DNA of 64,000 nt. Origin: CAVUOA01 sp963742955 (GTDB taxonomy: Bacteria; Bacteroidota; Ignavibacteria; Tepidaquicellales; OLB5). Position numbers and translations under genes: made by a program. The stretch is taken from the NCBI GenBank assembly GCA_963742955.1, contig CAVUOA010000009.1, positions 682,001 to 746,000 of the forward strand, in the 5' to 3' direction. The notes below the pieces were generated by a model. It was not told the origin of the DNA, did no database searches, and was given only the letters and a program-made list of their open reading frames with translations. This document shows, piece by piece, positions 54,441 through 63,945 of the stretch (the stretch's first letter is position 1; each line of letters opens with the position of its first letter).

Positions 54441-56100
54441 TTACTTAATCAAAGACATTTTTTTCGTCTGAGTAAAATCGCTTGTAATTAATCTGTAGAA
54501 ATAAACCCCGCTTGCAACACCTGAAGCATCCCATGTAGTCTCATACTCACCTGCCCTTATATTTTCATTTGCCAATACAGCTATCTCCCTACCTGTTATA
54601 TCAAAAACACTTAACCTTACAAAAGTAGATTTGGGTATATCAAATTTAATAGTTGTTGATGGGTTAAATGGGTTGGGATAGTTCTGCATAAGTCTGAAAG
54701 CCGAGGGCACATTTGAAGAAATTGGTGTAACACCGACAGTCTCTGAATACCTTATAGTAAGATAATCCGTACCGAAAGGCGGATTATAAACCGCCGAACC
54801 CGTTACAAAAACCATATCGGAATCAAGAATTGCAATTGAACTGGGGTAATCATTGCCACTGGTTCCGCCATTTTCTCTCACATTCCAACTCTCTGCTCCT
54901 GTAGATGCATTATATCTTACAGTTAAATAATCTGACCCTGTCCCCTGACCCGGACTTGACCCTGTTACATAAACAAATCCCTGGCTATATGCTATTGAAC
55001 TTGGATAAGAATTTCCTGAAGGTCCAACATATCTTGAAACCCAGCGCTGAGATAGATTTTCATCATAAGATACTGTCGCATAATTGTATATGTTACCTAT
55101 TCCTGAACTGAATCCTGTGATATAAATATTATCATTTCCATCCCTCACAATGCCAACGACCAAATTGTTTGAACCGAACTGAAATTGGTAAATACCTGCA
55201 GCAACACTGTCACCGGATGAATTATATTTTATTGTAACATATGCATATCTTTGGCCTGTTAAAATACTGTATCCGGTAACATAGAGATTATTCTCAGACG
55301 CATCCAATACTAGTCCTACTGCATTATCTTCCAAATCTACGTTTCCATTATACTTCTTTGCCCATTGAACAATTCCAGAACTATTTATTTTCAAAGTCAT
55401 ATAATCCTGTGTTGCTGCAGCTCCACTTGACCTTGACAGACCTGTGACATAAACATTCCCTGAACCGTCTACAGCAACGGAGTGTGCTTCATCAAAAATA
55501 TTTGAGATGCCGGAAGAATAAATAGAAGGCCATCCCGAAGGAATATTACCTGCGCTATCATATTTAAGTACAATAAATTTCTGGGCACCACCAACATCGG
55601 TTCTGCCTGCTGAATATACATTTCCCGAACCGTCTACACAAACAGCTAAACCATAATCTCCGCCGCTGCCCGGTCCGTTATATTTTCTAACCCATATAGA
55701 ATCCCCTGTCGCAGCATCATATTTAATTGTGACAATGTCTCTGTTTGCCCCTGTAAATGACCACCCGGTAATATAAACAGCTGAGTTATCTGAAGTCATT
55801 GCAATTGGTTTGTCATCATTGCCTCCATCAAATCTTTTAACCCAAACGGTATCGCCGTCATTAGGATTGTACCTAATCGTAACAATGTCATGACTTGTAG
55901 AAGAAACAGCAGGACCATCCTGTAACAAAAACATTCTGGTTTGAATTGACAGAAACAGCAATTGCTGAATCCATCATGTTTAAAGGAGCATTGTATCTTT
56001 TTTCCCAGACCTTATTAGGGGGAAAAGCATATGCTTCAGAAACAAACAAGGCTCCAATAACAATAACTGTCAAATATAATATGAATTCTTTTTTAAACAT
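54441..56100 (-). CDS. Secreted SBBP-repeat beta-propeller protein with T9SS domain, one frameshift
   Basis: ATG 56100 gives a signal peptide (KKEFILYLTVIVIGALF...SEAYA). SBBP repeats follow (SAIAVSVNSNQNVFVTG, DIVTIRYNPNDGDTVW, GSGNVYSAGRTDVGG). The frame breaks after NVFVTG; removing one base near 55917 continues GPAVSSTSHDIVTI. The sorting domain is intact (FRLMQNYPNPFNPSTTIKFD, SGVYFYRLITS, QTKKMSLIK). The corrected length is 552 residues, similar to the propeller gene at 48779. A start nine codons upstream is possible, but ATG 56100 fits the signal peptide better. Confidence 0.83.
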
Positions 56101-56193
56101 GAGATTTATATTTTTTGAATAATTCACTAATTAAGTTCAATAAAATTTATCCAACCTGTTAATAAATTTATTCTAATAATGAAACTATTACAA

Positions 56194-56209
56194 TCCCATA
56201 AACGCGGTA
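56194..56209. promoter_or_regulatory. Near-match of the TACC-N8-GGTA element
   Basis: On the minus strand the sequence reads AATATACCGCGTTTATGGGA, sharing AATATACCG..TTTATGG with the site upstream of the gene at 14537. It lies about 95 bp upstream of the propeller gene start at 56100. Confidence 0.4.
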
Positions 56210-56347
56210 TATTATTTTGTTTCATATACTTACGAATATTATGATTGTTTATTTCCCAATATATTCAACCTTCAATGAGGTTTTGAATCGCTAATAATAT
56301 ATGCTATAATTTATCAATTAACAAACACATACTCTATTCTATAAATA

Positions 56348-56378
56348 AAAAATCCGGGTTTAAAACCCGGATTTTATC
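56348..56378 (-). terminator. Probable terminator upstream of the minus-strand propeller operon
   Basis: Stem AAAATCCGGGTTT / AAACCCGGATTTT is nearly perfect with a short centre (TAAA region). Read on the minus strand it is followed by TTTTTTATTT, just after the propeller gene that ends at 56405. Confidence 0.7.
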
Positions 56379-56404
56379 TAAATATTGGTATTTTTAAACA
56401 GAGT

Positions 56405-58052
56405 TTACTTTACAAGAATCATCTTTTTGGTTTCTGTAAATTCACCTGCTTCCAATCTGTAAAAATATATTCCGCTGGAAATACCCTTACCATCAAAATT
56501 TATATTGTAATTGCCGGCAGATAATGTCGATTTTACAATCTCGTTAACTTCTTTTCCACCTATATCGAAAACTGACAATTTACATTCGATTCTTTTGGTA
56601 AGCTGAATGAAATAACAGTTGACGGGTTAAATGGATTTGGATAATTTTGATTCAGAGCAAATTTGCCGGGAACCTCATTCCCATTTTTAGAAACACCGAG
56701 TGGAACAGAATACTTGATAGTAACAAAATCGAAATTCGTTCCAATTCCATAACTGCGTCCGGTTACATAAACATTATGATTAGCGTCGGTTACAACATAA
56801 CATGAAAAGTCATCGTTATTTGCAGGACCATTATATTTCAAAACCCAATCCTGCAGCCCTCCATTTTTATATTTTATAGTGGTATAATCGTTCATCGTGC
56901 TGCCAGTACTCCCCCCCGTTACATATACATTACCCTGGTCATCGAGTGAAATTGACCTTGCAACATCAACTGAATTATTAGAGCTCTTGTATATAGCTAC
57001 CCATTGCTGAACACCCTGTGAATTGTATTTAACTGTTGCGTAGTTTGAATCATTTAAGGAATATGTGCCTATACTTTTGCCGGTGACATAAACGTTCCCG
57101 AATTATCTACAGCCATAGCAGTTGGAAAATCTCCCTGATTTCCAAGACCGTTATAAGTAGTTGTCCATTGGGTTACTCCATCTGTATTAATCTTTTACAG
57201 TAAAATAATCATACTTGGAAGCCGATGACCCATTGTCTACAAAACCGGTTGCGTAAACATTTCCTATTGGGTCAACTTTAACAATATTGCAATATCTCCT
57301 CCGTTTACATATCCGTTATAGCTTTTTACCCATTGTTCTGTTCCGGTTGAATTATACTTTAATAACTACATAGTCACTCCCTGTAGATGTATTTAATGCA
57401 GTTCCGCAAATGAACACATTTCCCTGAGCGTCAACATCAATTGACGATGCCCTGTCAATACTATGGGCTGATCCGTCATATGTTCGAGCCCAAAGCTGGT
57501 TTCCGTTATTATCGTATTTAACTACAATCATATCTTCGTCATAAGATCGTTACAACATCAGTTCTCCCGCAAACATAAACATTTCCTGATGCATCAACTT
57601 TGATACTGCTAGGCTTCATCTATTCCGTTTGCAGGACCATTATAATAAGCTATCCATTGCACATCGCCGTCTGAGTTGTATTTAATCGTTGTGATATCAG
57701 ACAAAACTGGAGCCCCTCTATCGCTTCTTCCTGTAACATAAACATTGCTCTGCCCGTCAATTGCAAGTGCTAAGGAATAATCTCCTCCATTTACTTCTCC
57801 GTTATATGTTCTGACCCAGGCAGCCGAACCGTCAGCATTGTATTTAACTGTTATATAATCTCTGCTTGTTCCGGTGTTGTAACCGTACCCTGTAACAAAA
57901 ACATTTCCTTGATTATCAACTGCAAGTCCGGAAGTCATATCTATGCTGTTTGCGGTACCGTTGTAACGCGCATTCCACTCCTCGGCAAGCTGTTGAGAAA
58001 AAGTAAGGGATGTTACTGCAAAACTAAGCAGTATTAGTATTGAATATTTCAT
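56405..58052 (-). CDS. Secreted SBBP-repeat beta-propeller protein with T9SS domain, seven indels
   Basis: From ATG 58052: signal peptide (ILILLSFAVTSLTFSQ), then SBBP repeats (SGLAVDNQGNVFVTGYG, DYITVKYNADGSAAWVRTYNG). The frame breaks repeatedly. Walking through it requires four one-base removals (near 57612, 57545, 57357 and 57194) and three one-base additions (near 57290, 57101 and 56583). The net change (+1) agrees exactly with the length, and yields a continuous 548-residue protein ending in a sorting domain (FALNQNYPNPFNPSTVISFS, SSGIYFYRLEAG, TKKMILVK). The perfect restoration argues for sequence errors. Confidence 0.8.
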
Positions 58053-58362
58053 TTTGACTCCCTCCGTTTTGAAAACGGTTTTATTGATAATTAGACCCTT
58101 TAAATTTCTTAATACAAATTTTATACTCTATAATTTTAGTAATATCTGAATGCTGTACATCTTGGCTTTAATTAAATATTAACCTCATTTTCTCTCACTA
58201 TAATAGCTAACGATATATCTTACAGCTATACCGTTAATTGGGTATATAATTAATTACCTGATATACGGTATAATAATTTAAGCATTTTTTGACGTTTAGA
58301 ATTAATAAATTTTAGGTTATTTTGCATGAAATTGGTAAATTTCAACATACCACAGATAAAAT
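58053..58362. promoter_or_regulatory. 310-bp divergent promoter region
   Basis: No gene is visible. It separates the minus-strand propeller gene from the NagZ-like gene. It contains the TACC-N8-GGTA element at 58229-58244 and a second GGTA half-site near 58267 (TACGGTATAATAATT). Confidence 0.5.
58229..58244. promoter_or_regulatory. Candidate operator TACC-N8-GGTA
   Basis: TACCGTTAATTGGGTA lies 177 bp upstream of the propeller start at 58052 and 119 bp upstream of the GH3 gene start. Another GGTATA half-site is nearby. Confidence 0.45.
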
Positions 58363-60135
58363 ATGTCTAAAAATTTATTCGTTTTATCATTTTTTGTATT
58401 CATTTTGGCATTTCTATCATTCTTCCACCCCTTTACAAATGTTGAAGAAAATACTAATATGAGCGGTGACACTACACTATTCAATAGACTCAGTAAAGTT
58501 CAATTGGAAAACGTAAAAAGGAAATTATCTTCACTTACACTAAGAGAAAAAATTGCTCAAATGGTAATATCAAGCTCTCTGGGAGAAAACTATGACGAGA
58601 ACTCTGCTGAATTTAAGAAATTGAAAAAATTATGTGTTCAATCGAAACTGGGTGGTTTTATCTTTTTTAAAGGAACAGCAGAAGGATATTCTAAACTTTC
58701 TAACAAATTACAGAATCTTTCTGAAACACCTTTATTAATATCTTCAGATTTTGAAAGAGGTACCGGTATGAGAGTGACAGACGGAACACTATTCCCGAAT
58801 AACATGGCTATAGGCGCAACAAATAGCCCTGAGCTTGCCTATAAAATGGGGTTAATAATTGCTGACGAATCAAGGTCAATGGGTATTCAGCAGGACTATG
58901 CACCTGTATGTGACGTTAATAATAATCCTGAAAATCCGATTATAAATGTACGGTCATTCGGAGAAGACCCCGAGCTGGTTTCAAGAATGTCTGAAGCAGA
59001 AATAAAAGGGCTTCAGGAAGGTAAAGTAATTTCGACGGCAAAACATTTTCCCGGTCACGGTGATACAAAAACCGACTCACATAACGATTTACCTGTTCTA
59101 GACTTTTCTCTGGATAAATTGAATAAAATTGAACTGGTCCCGTTTAAAAACGCAATTAGCAAGGGGGTTATGTCCGTTATGATAGCACACATCTCTTTTC
59201 CTGAGCTTGAAAGCGGACCTCATGTTCCGTCTTCCCTTTCTACCAGTATTGTGGGAGGCTTACTTAAAAATAAACTCGGATTTAAAGGGCTAATAATCAC
59301 CGATGCGCTTAACATGAAAGGGATAACCAAATATTTTTCAACTTCTGAAGTAGCCGTAATGTGTGTAAATGCCGGAATTGACTTAATACTTATGCCCATA
59401 GATGAAGAGGTTACAATTGATGCCATTGAAAATGCTGTTAATAGTAATGTCATTTCTGAAGATAGAATTGATGAATCGGTCGAAAAAATATTAAAAGCGA
59501 AAGAGTGGCTTGGTTTGTTTGATAATAAAAACGTTGATGAATCCAAAGTAAGCAGCATTGTTAATACACCACAATCCAATACGCTTGCACAGCAAATTGC
59601 TGACGAATCAATCACTCTGGTAAAAGATGAAAATAATGTACTGCCTTTAAAATCAAAAAACCAGAAAACGCTTGTACTTAATTTGAGTGACGGCACCGAT
59701 AATATTAACTCATCTTATTTTTCGGAACAAATAAATAATACAATCCCAGACTGTACTGTAAGAGACATTACCACAGAAATTAACAATAATGAAACAACCG
59801 ATTTAATTTCCGAAGCATCAACATTTGATGTTATAATTGCGGCTGTATATGCAAAAATAAGATATGGAACGGGTAAAATCAGTATACTCTCTTCACAAGC
59901 CTCGCTGCTGAGCAACCTGAATCAAATAAATAAGAACCTCATTGTAATATCGCTCGGAAATCCGTATATACTTAAAGAAATTCCCTCTGTAAGTTGTTAT
60001 ATTTGCGCATATGGTGATGCAAATGTTTCAATTTTATCATCTATAAAGGCAATCTTCGGCGATATTAATTTTAAAGGTAAATTGCCGGTATCATTGACTG
60101 ATAATTATAAATTCGGCTCAGGTATTGTTAAATAA
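58363..60135 (+). CDS. Glycoside hydrolase family 3, NagZ-like beta-N-acetylhexosaminidase
   Basis: This 590-residue enzyme has an N-terminal signal anchor (FVLSFFVFILAFLSFF) and a GH3 barrel. The NagZ motif KHFPGHGDTKTDSHNDLP holds the Asp-His acid/base pair typical of NagZ-type enzymes. The nucleophile aspartate is in LIITDALNMKG. LGGFIFFKGTAEGY and PLLISSDFERGTGMRV are also family features. A second alpha/beta domain (ITLVKDENNVLPL...NLIVISLGNPYIL) follows. It may act on peptidoglycan fragments or chitin-type sugars. The beta-lactamase-like gene two positions downstream fits a link to cell-wall turnover. Confidence 0.9.
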   Translation: MSKNLFVLSFFVFILAFLSFFHPFTNVEENTNMSGDTTLFNRLSKVQLENVKRKLSSLTLREKIAQMVISSSLGENYDENSAEFKKLKKLCVQSKLGGFIFFKGTAEGYSKLSNKLQNLSETPLLISSDFERGTGMRVTDGTLFPNNMAIGATNSPELAYKMGLIIADESRSMGIQQDYAPVCDVNNNPENPIINVRSFGEDPELVSRMSEAEIKGLQEGKVISTAKHFPGHGDTKTDSHNDLPVLDFSLDKLNKIELVPFKNAISKGVMSVMIAHISFPELESGPHVPSSLSTSIVGGLLKNKLGFKGLIITDALNMKGITKYFSTSEVAVMCVNAGIDLILMPIDEEVTIDAIENAVNSNVISEDRIDESVEKILKAKEWLGLFDNKNVDESKVSSIVNTPQSNTLAQQIADESITLVKDENNVLPLKSKNQKTLVLNLSDGTDNINSSYFSEQINNTIPDCTVRDITTEINNNETTDLISEASTFDVIIAAVYAKIRYGTGKISILSSQASLLSNLNQINKNLIVISLGNPYILKEIPSVSCYICAYGDANVSILSSIKAIFGDINFKGKLPVSLTDNYKFGSGIVK

Positions 60136-60250
60136 GTTATCGCAAGAGCTTAATTATGTTTGATTTATGCTTTTATTTGTCATATATTTGTAAGTTGTAA
60201 TCACGAAAAGCCAATAATCCAATTTAAAATAATCTGAAAGGAAAATTTCA

Positions 60251-60937
60251 ATGAGAAAAAATTACAAATTGATAAGCGCTTTGTTTTCTTTCGTTGTTTT
60301 GGCAGCGTTCTTGATTTCAGGTTGTGTAAACTATGACCAGAACACAACGCTTAATACTGACGGTTCCGGTTCAATGAAGATTCACTACTGGACAAAGATG
60401 AGCAATTTCTCTATGGGTAATACCCTTGGAAAATTCGATTTTGATGAAGCAAAAGCCAAATCAAACTATTCCAGCGCAAATACCGATGTAAAGAGCGTTA
60501 AAATGGAAGATAAGCTGGATGACAGTACAAAACATGTTTATGTTGAGCTTACCTTCAAAGATATTAACAAGCTCACAGATGCAAAAGGATTTAGTGAAGT
60601 TAAACCGTCATGGAAAGAAGGAAAAGACGGTATGGAACTAAAATACATCCTTCTTAAAGATACTTCAGCTTCAAAAAACATGGGAGCAAGTGATTACACC
60701 ATAACTTACACATTTGAAATGCCCGGTGAAATCATTTCAACAAATGCTACTAAAAAAGACGGCAAAACGTTGACTTGGGATTACAAAGTATCCGACTTGA
60801 GCAAAGATATTGAATTGACTGCTGTTGTAAAAAAAGAAGGCGGAAAGAAATGCGGTATATTCGGTGCTGTAATTGCATTCGGAATTATTGGACTTTCTTA
60901 TTATACTGGCAGAAACAGAAAAAAAACGGCTAAATAA
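60251..60937 (+). CDS. Putative lipoprotein with C-terminal membrane helix
   Basis: It starts with a lipoprotein signal ending LISGC (lipobox), and is preceded by AAAGGAAAA. A region of about 170 residues (LNTDGSGSMKIHYWTKMSN, YTITYTFEMPGEI, SDLSKDIELTAVVKKEGG) resembles the LppM/DUF3153 lipoprotein family. A C-terminal hydrophobic helix (CGIFGAVIAFGIIGLSYY) is followed by a basic tail. This layout, lipid anchor plus final helix, is as in LppM-like proteins. It is probably at the inner membrane; the function is unknown. A strong terminator follows. Confidence 0.75.
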   Translation: MRKNYKLISALFSFVVLAAFLISGCVNYDQNTTLNTDGSGSMKIHYWTKMSNFSMGNTLGKFDFDEAKAKSNYSSANTDVKSVKMEDKLDDSTKHVYVELTFKDINKLTDAKGFSEVKPSWKEGKDGMELKYILLKDTSASKNMGASDYTITYTFEMPGEIISTNATKKDGKTLTWDYKVSDLSKDIELTAVVKKEGGKKCGIFGAVIAFGIIGLSYYTGRNRKKTAK

Positions 60938-60960
60938 TTTAAATTAAATATATTGATAAA

Positions 60961-60989
60961 AAACCCTCCAGGTACTGGAGGGTTTTTTA
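60961..60989 (+). terminator. Rho-independent terminator
   Basis: Stem AAACCCTCCAG / CTGGAGGGTTT (11 bp, perfect) with a 3-nt loop is followed by more T residues, after the lipoprotein gene. Confidence 0.9.
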
Positions 60990-61086
60990 TTGCATATTTG
61001 TTAAAGAATTAGACTCCGTTCTAATTTGATATGTGAATTAATTCTTCATTGAGACTTTTTTTAATAATAAGTATATTTGAAATCTG

Positions 61087-62268
61087 ATGAAATTTCAACT
61101 AAAATATATATTTATAGTTCTTTTAACGGCAAGCTGCTTAACGTATTCACAGCAAAAAAAATATGATTTCTCCCCTGTGGATGAGATTATTGATGATGCT
61201 ATAAGACAAAGGGATTTCCCGTCAGCTGTTTTGGTTGTAGGTGACTCAAGTAATATTATTTACCAGAATGCATACGGCAGATTAACTTATGAAGATGATG
61301 CAAAGCCAACAACTATGAATACAATTTACGATTTAGCTTCGGTTACTAAAGTTATTGCTACTACTTCAGCAATAATGAAGCTGTATGAAGAAGGAAAAGT
61401 AGATTTAGATGCTCCTGTAGCTCAGTATATTCCTCAGTTTGCTGTTAATGATAAAGGGGATATTACGGTTAGGAATCTCCTTCTGCATAACTCAGGACTG
61501 ACAGCATGGACACCATTTTACCAACTATACACTACTGCTGATGAAGTTAGAAATGCAATCTATACTTGTACTAAAGAATACCCTACAGGAACAAAAACCA
61601 TTTACAGCGATTACAATGCAGTTCTTCTTGGAGATATTGTTCAAAAAGTTTCTAATATCCGGCTTGACAAATACTGCAAGGAATTCATATTCCTTCCTTT
61701 GGGCATGACTGATACCGACTACCTGCTTCCGATTTCGCTCAATTACCGAATTGCCCCGACTGAATATGATACGTACTGGCGCAACGAATTATTAATAGGA
61801 TATGTACATGACGAAACAGCTGCAATGCTTGAAGGCGTATCCGGCAATGCCGGGCTTTTTTCTACCGGTCCTGACTTATATAAATTTATGAAGATGATGC
61901 TAAAACACGGCAGGTATATAGATGAAAGAAAAGTACCGGCTATGAACAAAGAAGACCAGTTATTTAAACCTGAAACAGTTGATTTGTTCACAGAAAAAGC
62001 AGTCGGATTGGGTTATGTTAATACAAGAGCATTAGGCTGGGATACTAAACCCGAGGCAACAAAATATCCTCCGCAATGCGGCTATAAATTTTCTGAAAAC
62101 TGCTTCGGGCATACCGGATATACAGGGACTTCGGTTTGGTGCGATAAAGATAAAAATCTTATAATAATTCTTCTAACAAACAGAGTTTATCCTAAACGCG
62201 GAAATGAAGAAATAAGAAATGTCAGGCCAAAAGTTCATGACGAAGTCTGTAAGATTCTTGGGTATTAG
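61087..62268 (+). CDS. Secreted serine beta-lactamase-like hydrolase (class C/PBP4* family)
   Basis: The 393-residue protein has a signal peptide (FIVLLTASCLTYS) and the beta-lactamase/PBP fold. The nucleophile motif is LASVTK (S85-K88), the Tyr motif is YSDYN (about 170) and the third is HTGYTGT. This set fits the broad esterase / D-peptidase / transpeptidase-like family. Lactamase activity is possible but cannot be inferred. In several Bacteroidota relatives a NagZ-type GH3 domain is fused to this domain; here they are separate genes with a lipoprotein gene between. Confidence 0.9.
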   Translation: MKFQLKYIFIVLLTASCLTYSQQKKYDFSPVDEIIDDAIRQRDFPSAVLVVGDSSNIIYQNAYGRLTYEDDAKPTTMNTIYDLASVTKVIATTSAIMKLYEEGKVDLDAPVAQYIPQFAVNDKGDITVRNLLLHNSGLTAWTPFYQLYTTADEVRNAIYTCTKEYPTGTKTIYSDYNAVLLGDIVQKVSNIRLDKYCKEFIFLPLGMTDTDYLLPISLNYRIAPTEYDTYWRNELLIGYVHDETAAMLEGVSGNAGLFSTGPDLYKFMKMMLKHGRYIDERKVPAMNKEDQLFKPETVDLFTEKAVGLGYVNTRALGWDTKPEATKYPPQCGYKFSENCFGHTGYTGTSVWCDKDKNLIIILLTNRVYPKRGNEEIRNVRPKVHDEVCKILGY

Positions 62269-62358
62269 AATTACAATTTGACATTGAGTACACATTTGAA
62301 TTTTGGAATATTGATATAATTATTTGACCTATATATAAAAACTAAATATAAAACCATA

Positions 62359-63903
62359 ATGAAACCCTTTAAGAACGAACCATTAACAGATTTTACTAAA
62401 AGTAAAAATAAAAAAGACTTTCAAAGTGCGTTAAAGAAAGTCGAATCACAATTCGGAAAAGAATATGATATAATTATTAACGGTGAAAGATTCAAAACCG
62501 AAGATAAACTAAAATCGATTAACCCATCGAACTTTACAGATGTTGTTGGCGTATTCCAGAAAGCAACTCCCGAAATGGCAAATAATGCCGTTCATGCTGC
62601 ATTTGAAAAATTTGAGTCATGGAAAAAAGTCCCGGCAGAAAAAAGAGTTAAATTTCTTTTCAAAGCCGCTGAAATTATGAGGAAAAGGAAGCATGAATTT
62701 TCCGCATGGATGGTATTTGAAGAAGGTAAAAACTGGGCGGAGGCCGATGGAGACGTAGCAGAAGCCATTGATTTCATGGAATTTTACGGCAGGGAAATGC
62801 TAAGATATGCAAACGGACAAAAGCTGGTTAAAATAAAAGGTGAAGATAATGTTCAGGAATATATTCCTCTTGGAGTTGGGGTTGTAATTCCCCCGTGGAA
62901 TTTCCCGCTTGCAATCCTGGTTGGAATGACAACTGCAGCAATTGTAACAGGAAACACGGTTGTCCTCAAACCATCAAGCGACTCCCCTGCTGTAGCGGCT
63001 CAATTTGTGGCGTTAATGGAAGAAATCGGACTGCCGGCAGGTGTACTGAATTTTGTTACAGGTTCCGGCGGCACTATCGGTGATATACTTGTCCAGCACC
63101 CGCTTACAAGATTTATTTCATTCACCGGTTCAAAGGAAGTCGGATTAAGAATAAATGAACTGGCTGCAAAACGCTCGGCCGGACAGAAATGGATTAAAAG
63201 AGTAGTTGCGGAAATGGGCGGAAAAGATTCTATAGTTGTTGATGATGAACTTCATTCACTTGATGATGCAGTTAACGGAGTTTTTGCTTCAGCATTTGGA
63301 TTCCAGGGGCAAAAATGTTCAGCCTGCTCCAGAGCAATAGTTGTCGAAAAGGTTTACGATAAGTTCCTTGAAAAGCTTGTCGAGAAAACTAAAAAAGTTA
63401 CTGTAGGTCCTACCAAAGAAAATCATTTCATGGGTCCTGTTATTAATGAAAAAGCACAGAACACAATTCTGAAATATATTAAAACAGGAGTGGCCGAAGG
63501 CGGCAGGCTTGTTTTCGGAGGGCAGAAAGGCGATGATGGGTATTTCATTGAACCTACAATTATTGCCGATGTTAAACCAATGGCAACCATATCGCAGGAA
63601 GAAATATTCGGTCCCGTTCTTGCTGTAATCAAAGCAAAGAACTTTGAAGAAGCTATGAAAATTGCTAACAATACCGAGTATGGATTAACCGGAGCAATTT
63701 ATTCAAAGAACAAGAAAAAGCTTAAACAGGGTGCAAAAGAATTCTTTGTCGGTAACCTCTACCTGAACAGAAAATGCACCGGCGCACTCGTTGGAGTACA
63801 CCCGTTTGGTGGATTTAACATGAGCGGTACTTGCTCGAAAGCCGGGGGATTTGAATACCTGCTGCTTTTCATGCAGACGAAAGTAACAAGCGAAAAGATA
63901 TAA
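62359..63903 (+). CDS. rocA: L-glutamate gamma-semialdehyde (P5C) dehydrogenase
   Basis: This enzyme oxidises glutamate semialdehyde to glutamate in proline and arginine catabolism. The 514-residue protein has aldehyde dehydrogenase motifs: PPWNFPLAI (substrate/oxyanion site), FTGSKEVG (NAD binding), EMGGKDSIVV (catalytic Glu), FGFQGQKCSACSRAIV (catalytic Cys), and EEIFGPVLAV. Its N-terminus KPFKNEPLTDFTK and the C-terminus NLYLNRKCTGALVGVHPFGG are distinctive for the P5C dehydrogenase RocA/PutA-C branch. No proline dehydrogenase gene is in the window. Confidence 0.92.
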   Translation: MKPFKNEPLTDFTKSKNKKDFQSALKKVESQFGKEYDIIINGERFKTEDKLKSINPSNFTDVVGVFQKATPEMANNAVHAAFEKFESWKKVPAEKRVKFLFKAAEIMRKRKHEFSAWMVFEEGKNWAEADGDVAEAIDFMEFYGREMLRYANGQKLVKIKGEDNVQEYIPLGVGVVIPPWNFPLAILVGMTTAAIVTGNTVVLKPSSDSPAVAAQFVALMEEIGLPAGVLNFVTGSGGTIGDILVQHPLTRFISFTGSKEVGLRINELAAKRSAGQKWIKRVVAEMGGKDSIVVDDELHSLDDAVNGVFASAFGFQGQKCSACSRAIVVEKVYDKFLEKLVEKTKKVTVGPTKENHFMGPVINEKAQNTILKYIKTGVAEGGRLVFGGQKGDDGYFIEPTIIADVKPMATISQEEIFGPVLAVIKAKNFEEAMKIANNTEYGLTGAIYSKNKKKLKQGAKEFFVGNLYLNRKCTGALVGVHPFGGFNMSGTCSKAGGFEYLLLFMQTKVTSEKI

Positions 63904-63945
63904 TTTACATTTTAATATAATCCGGGTACATGATATTTATTAACC

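Larger units (their letters stand above)
56101..56404. other. 304-bp intergenic region between two propeller genes
   Basis: No gene is visible. A TACC-type motif near-match (TCCC-N8-GGTA) is at 56194-56209. Near 56348-56378 a hairpin (AAATCCGGGTTTAAAACCCG) is followed by an A/T-rich tail; it probably terminates the next minus-strand gene. Confidence 0.5.
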
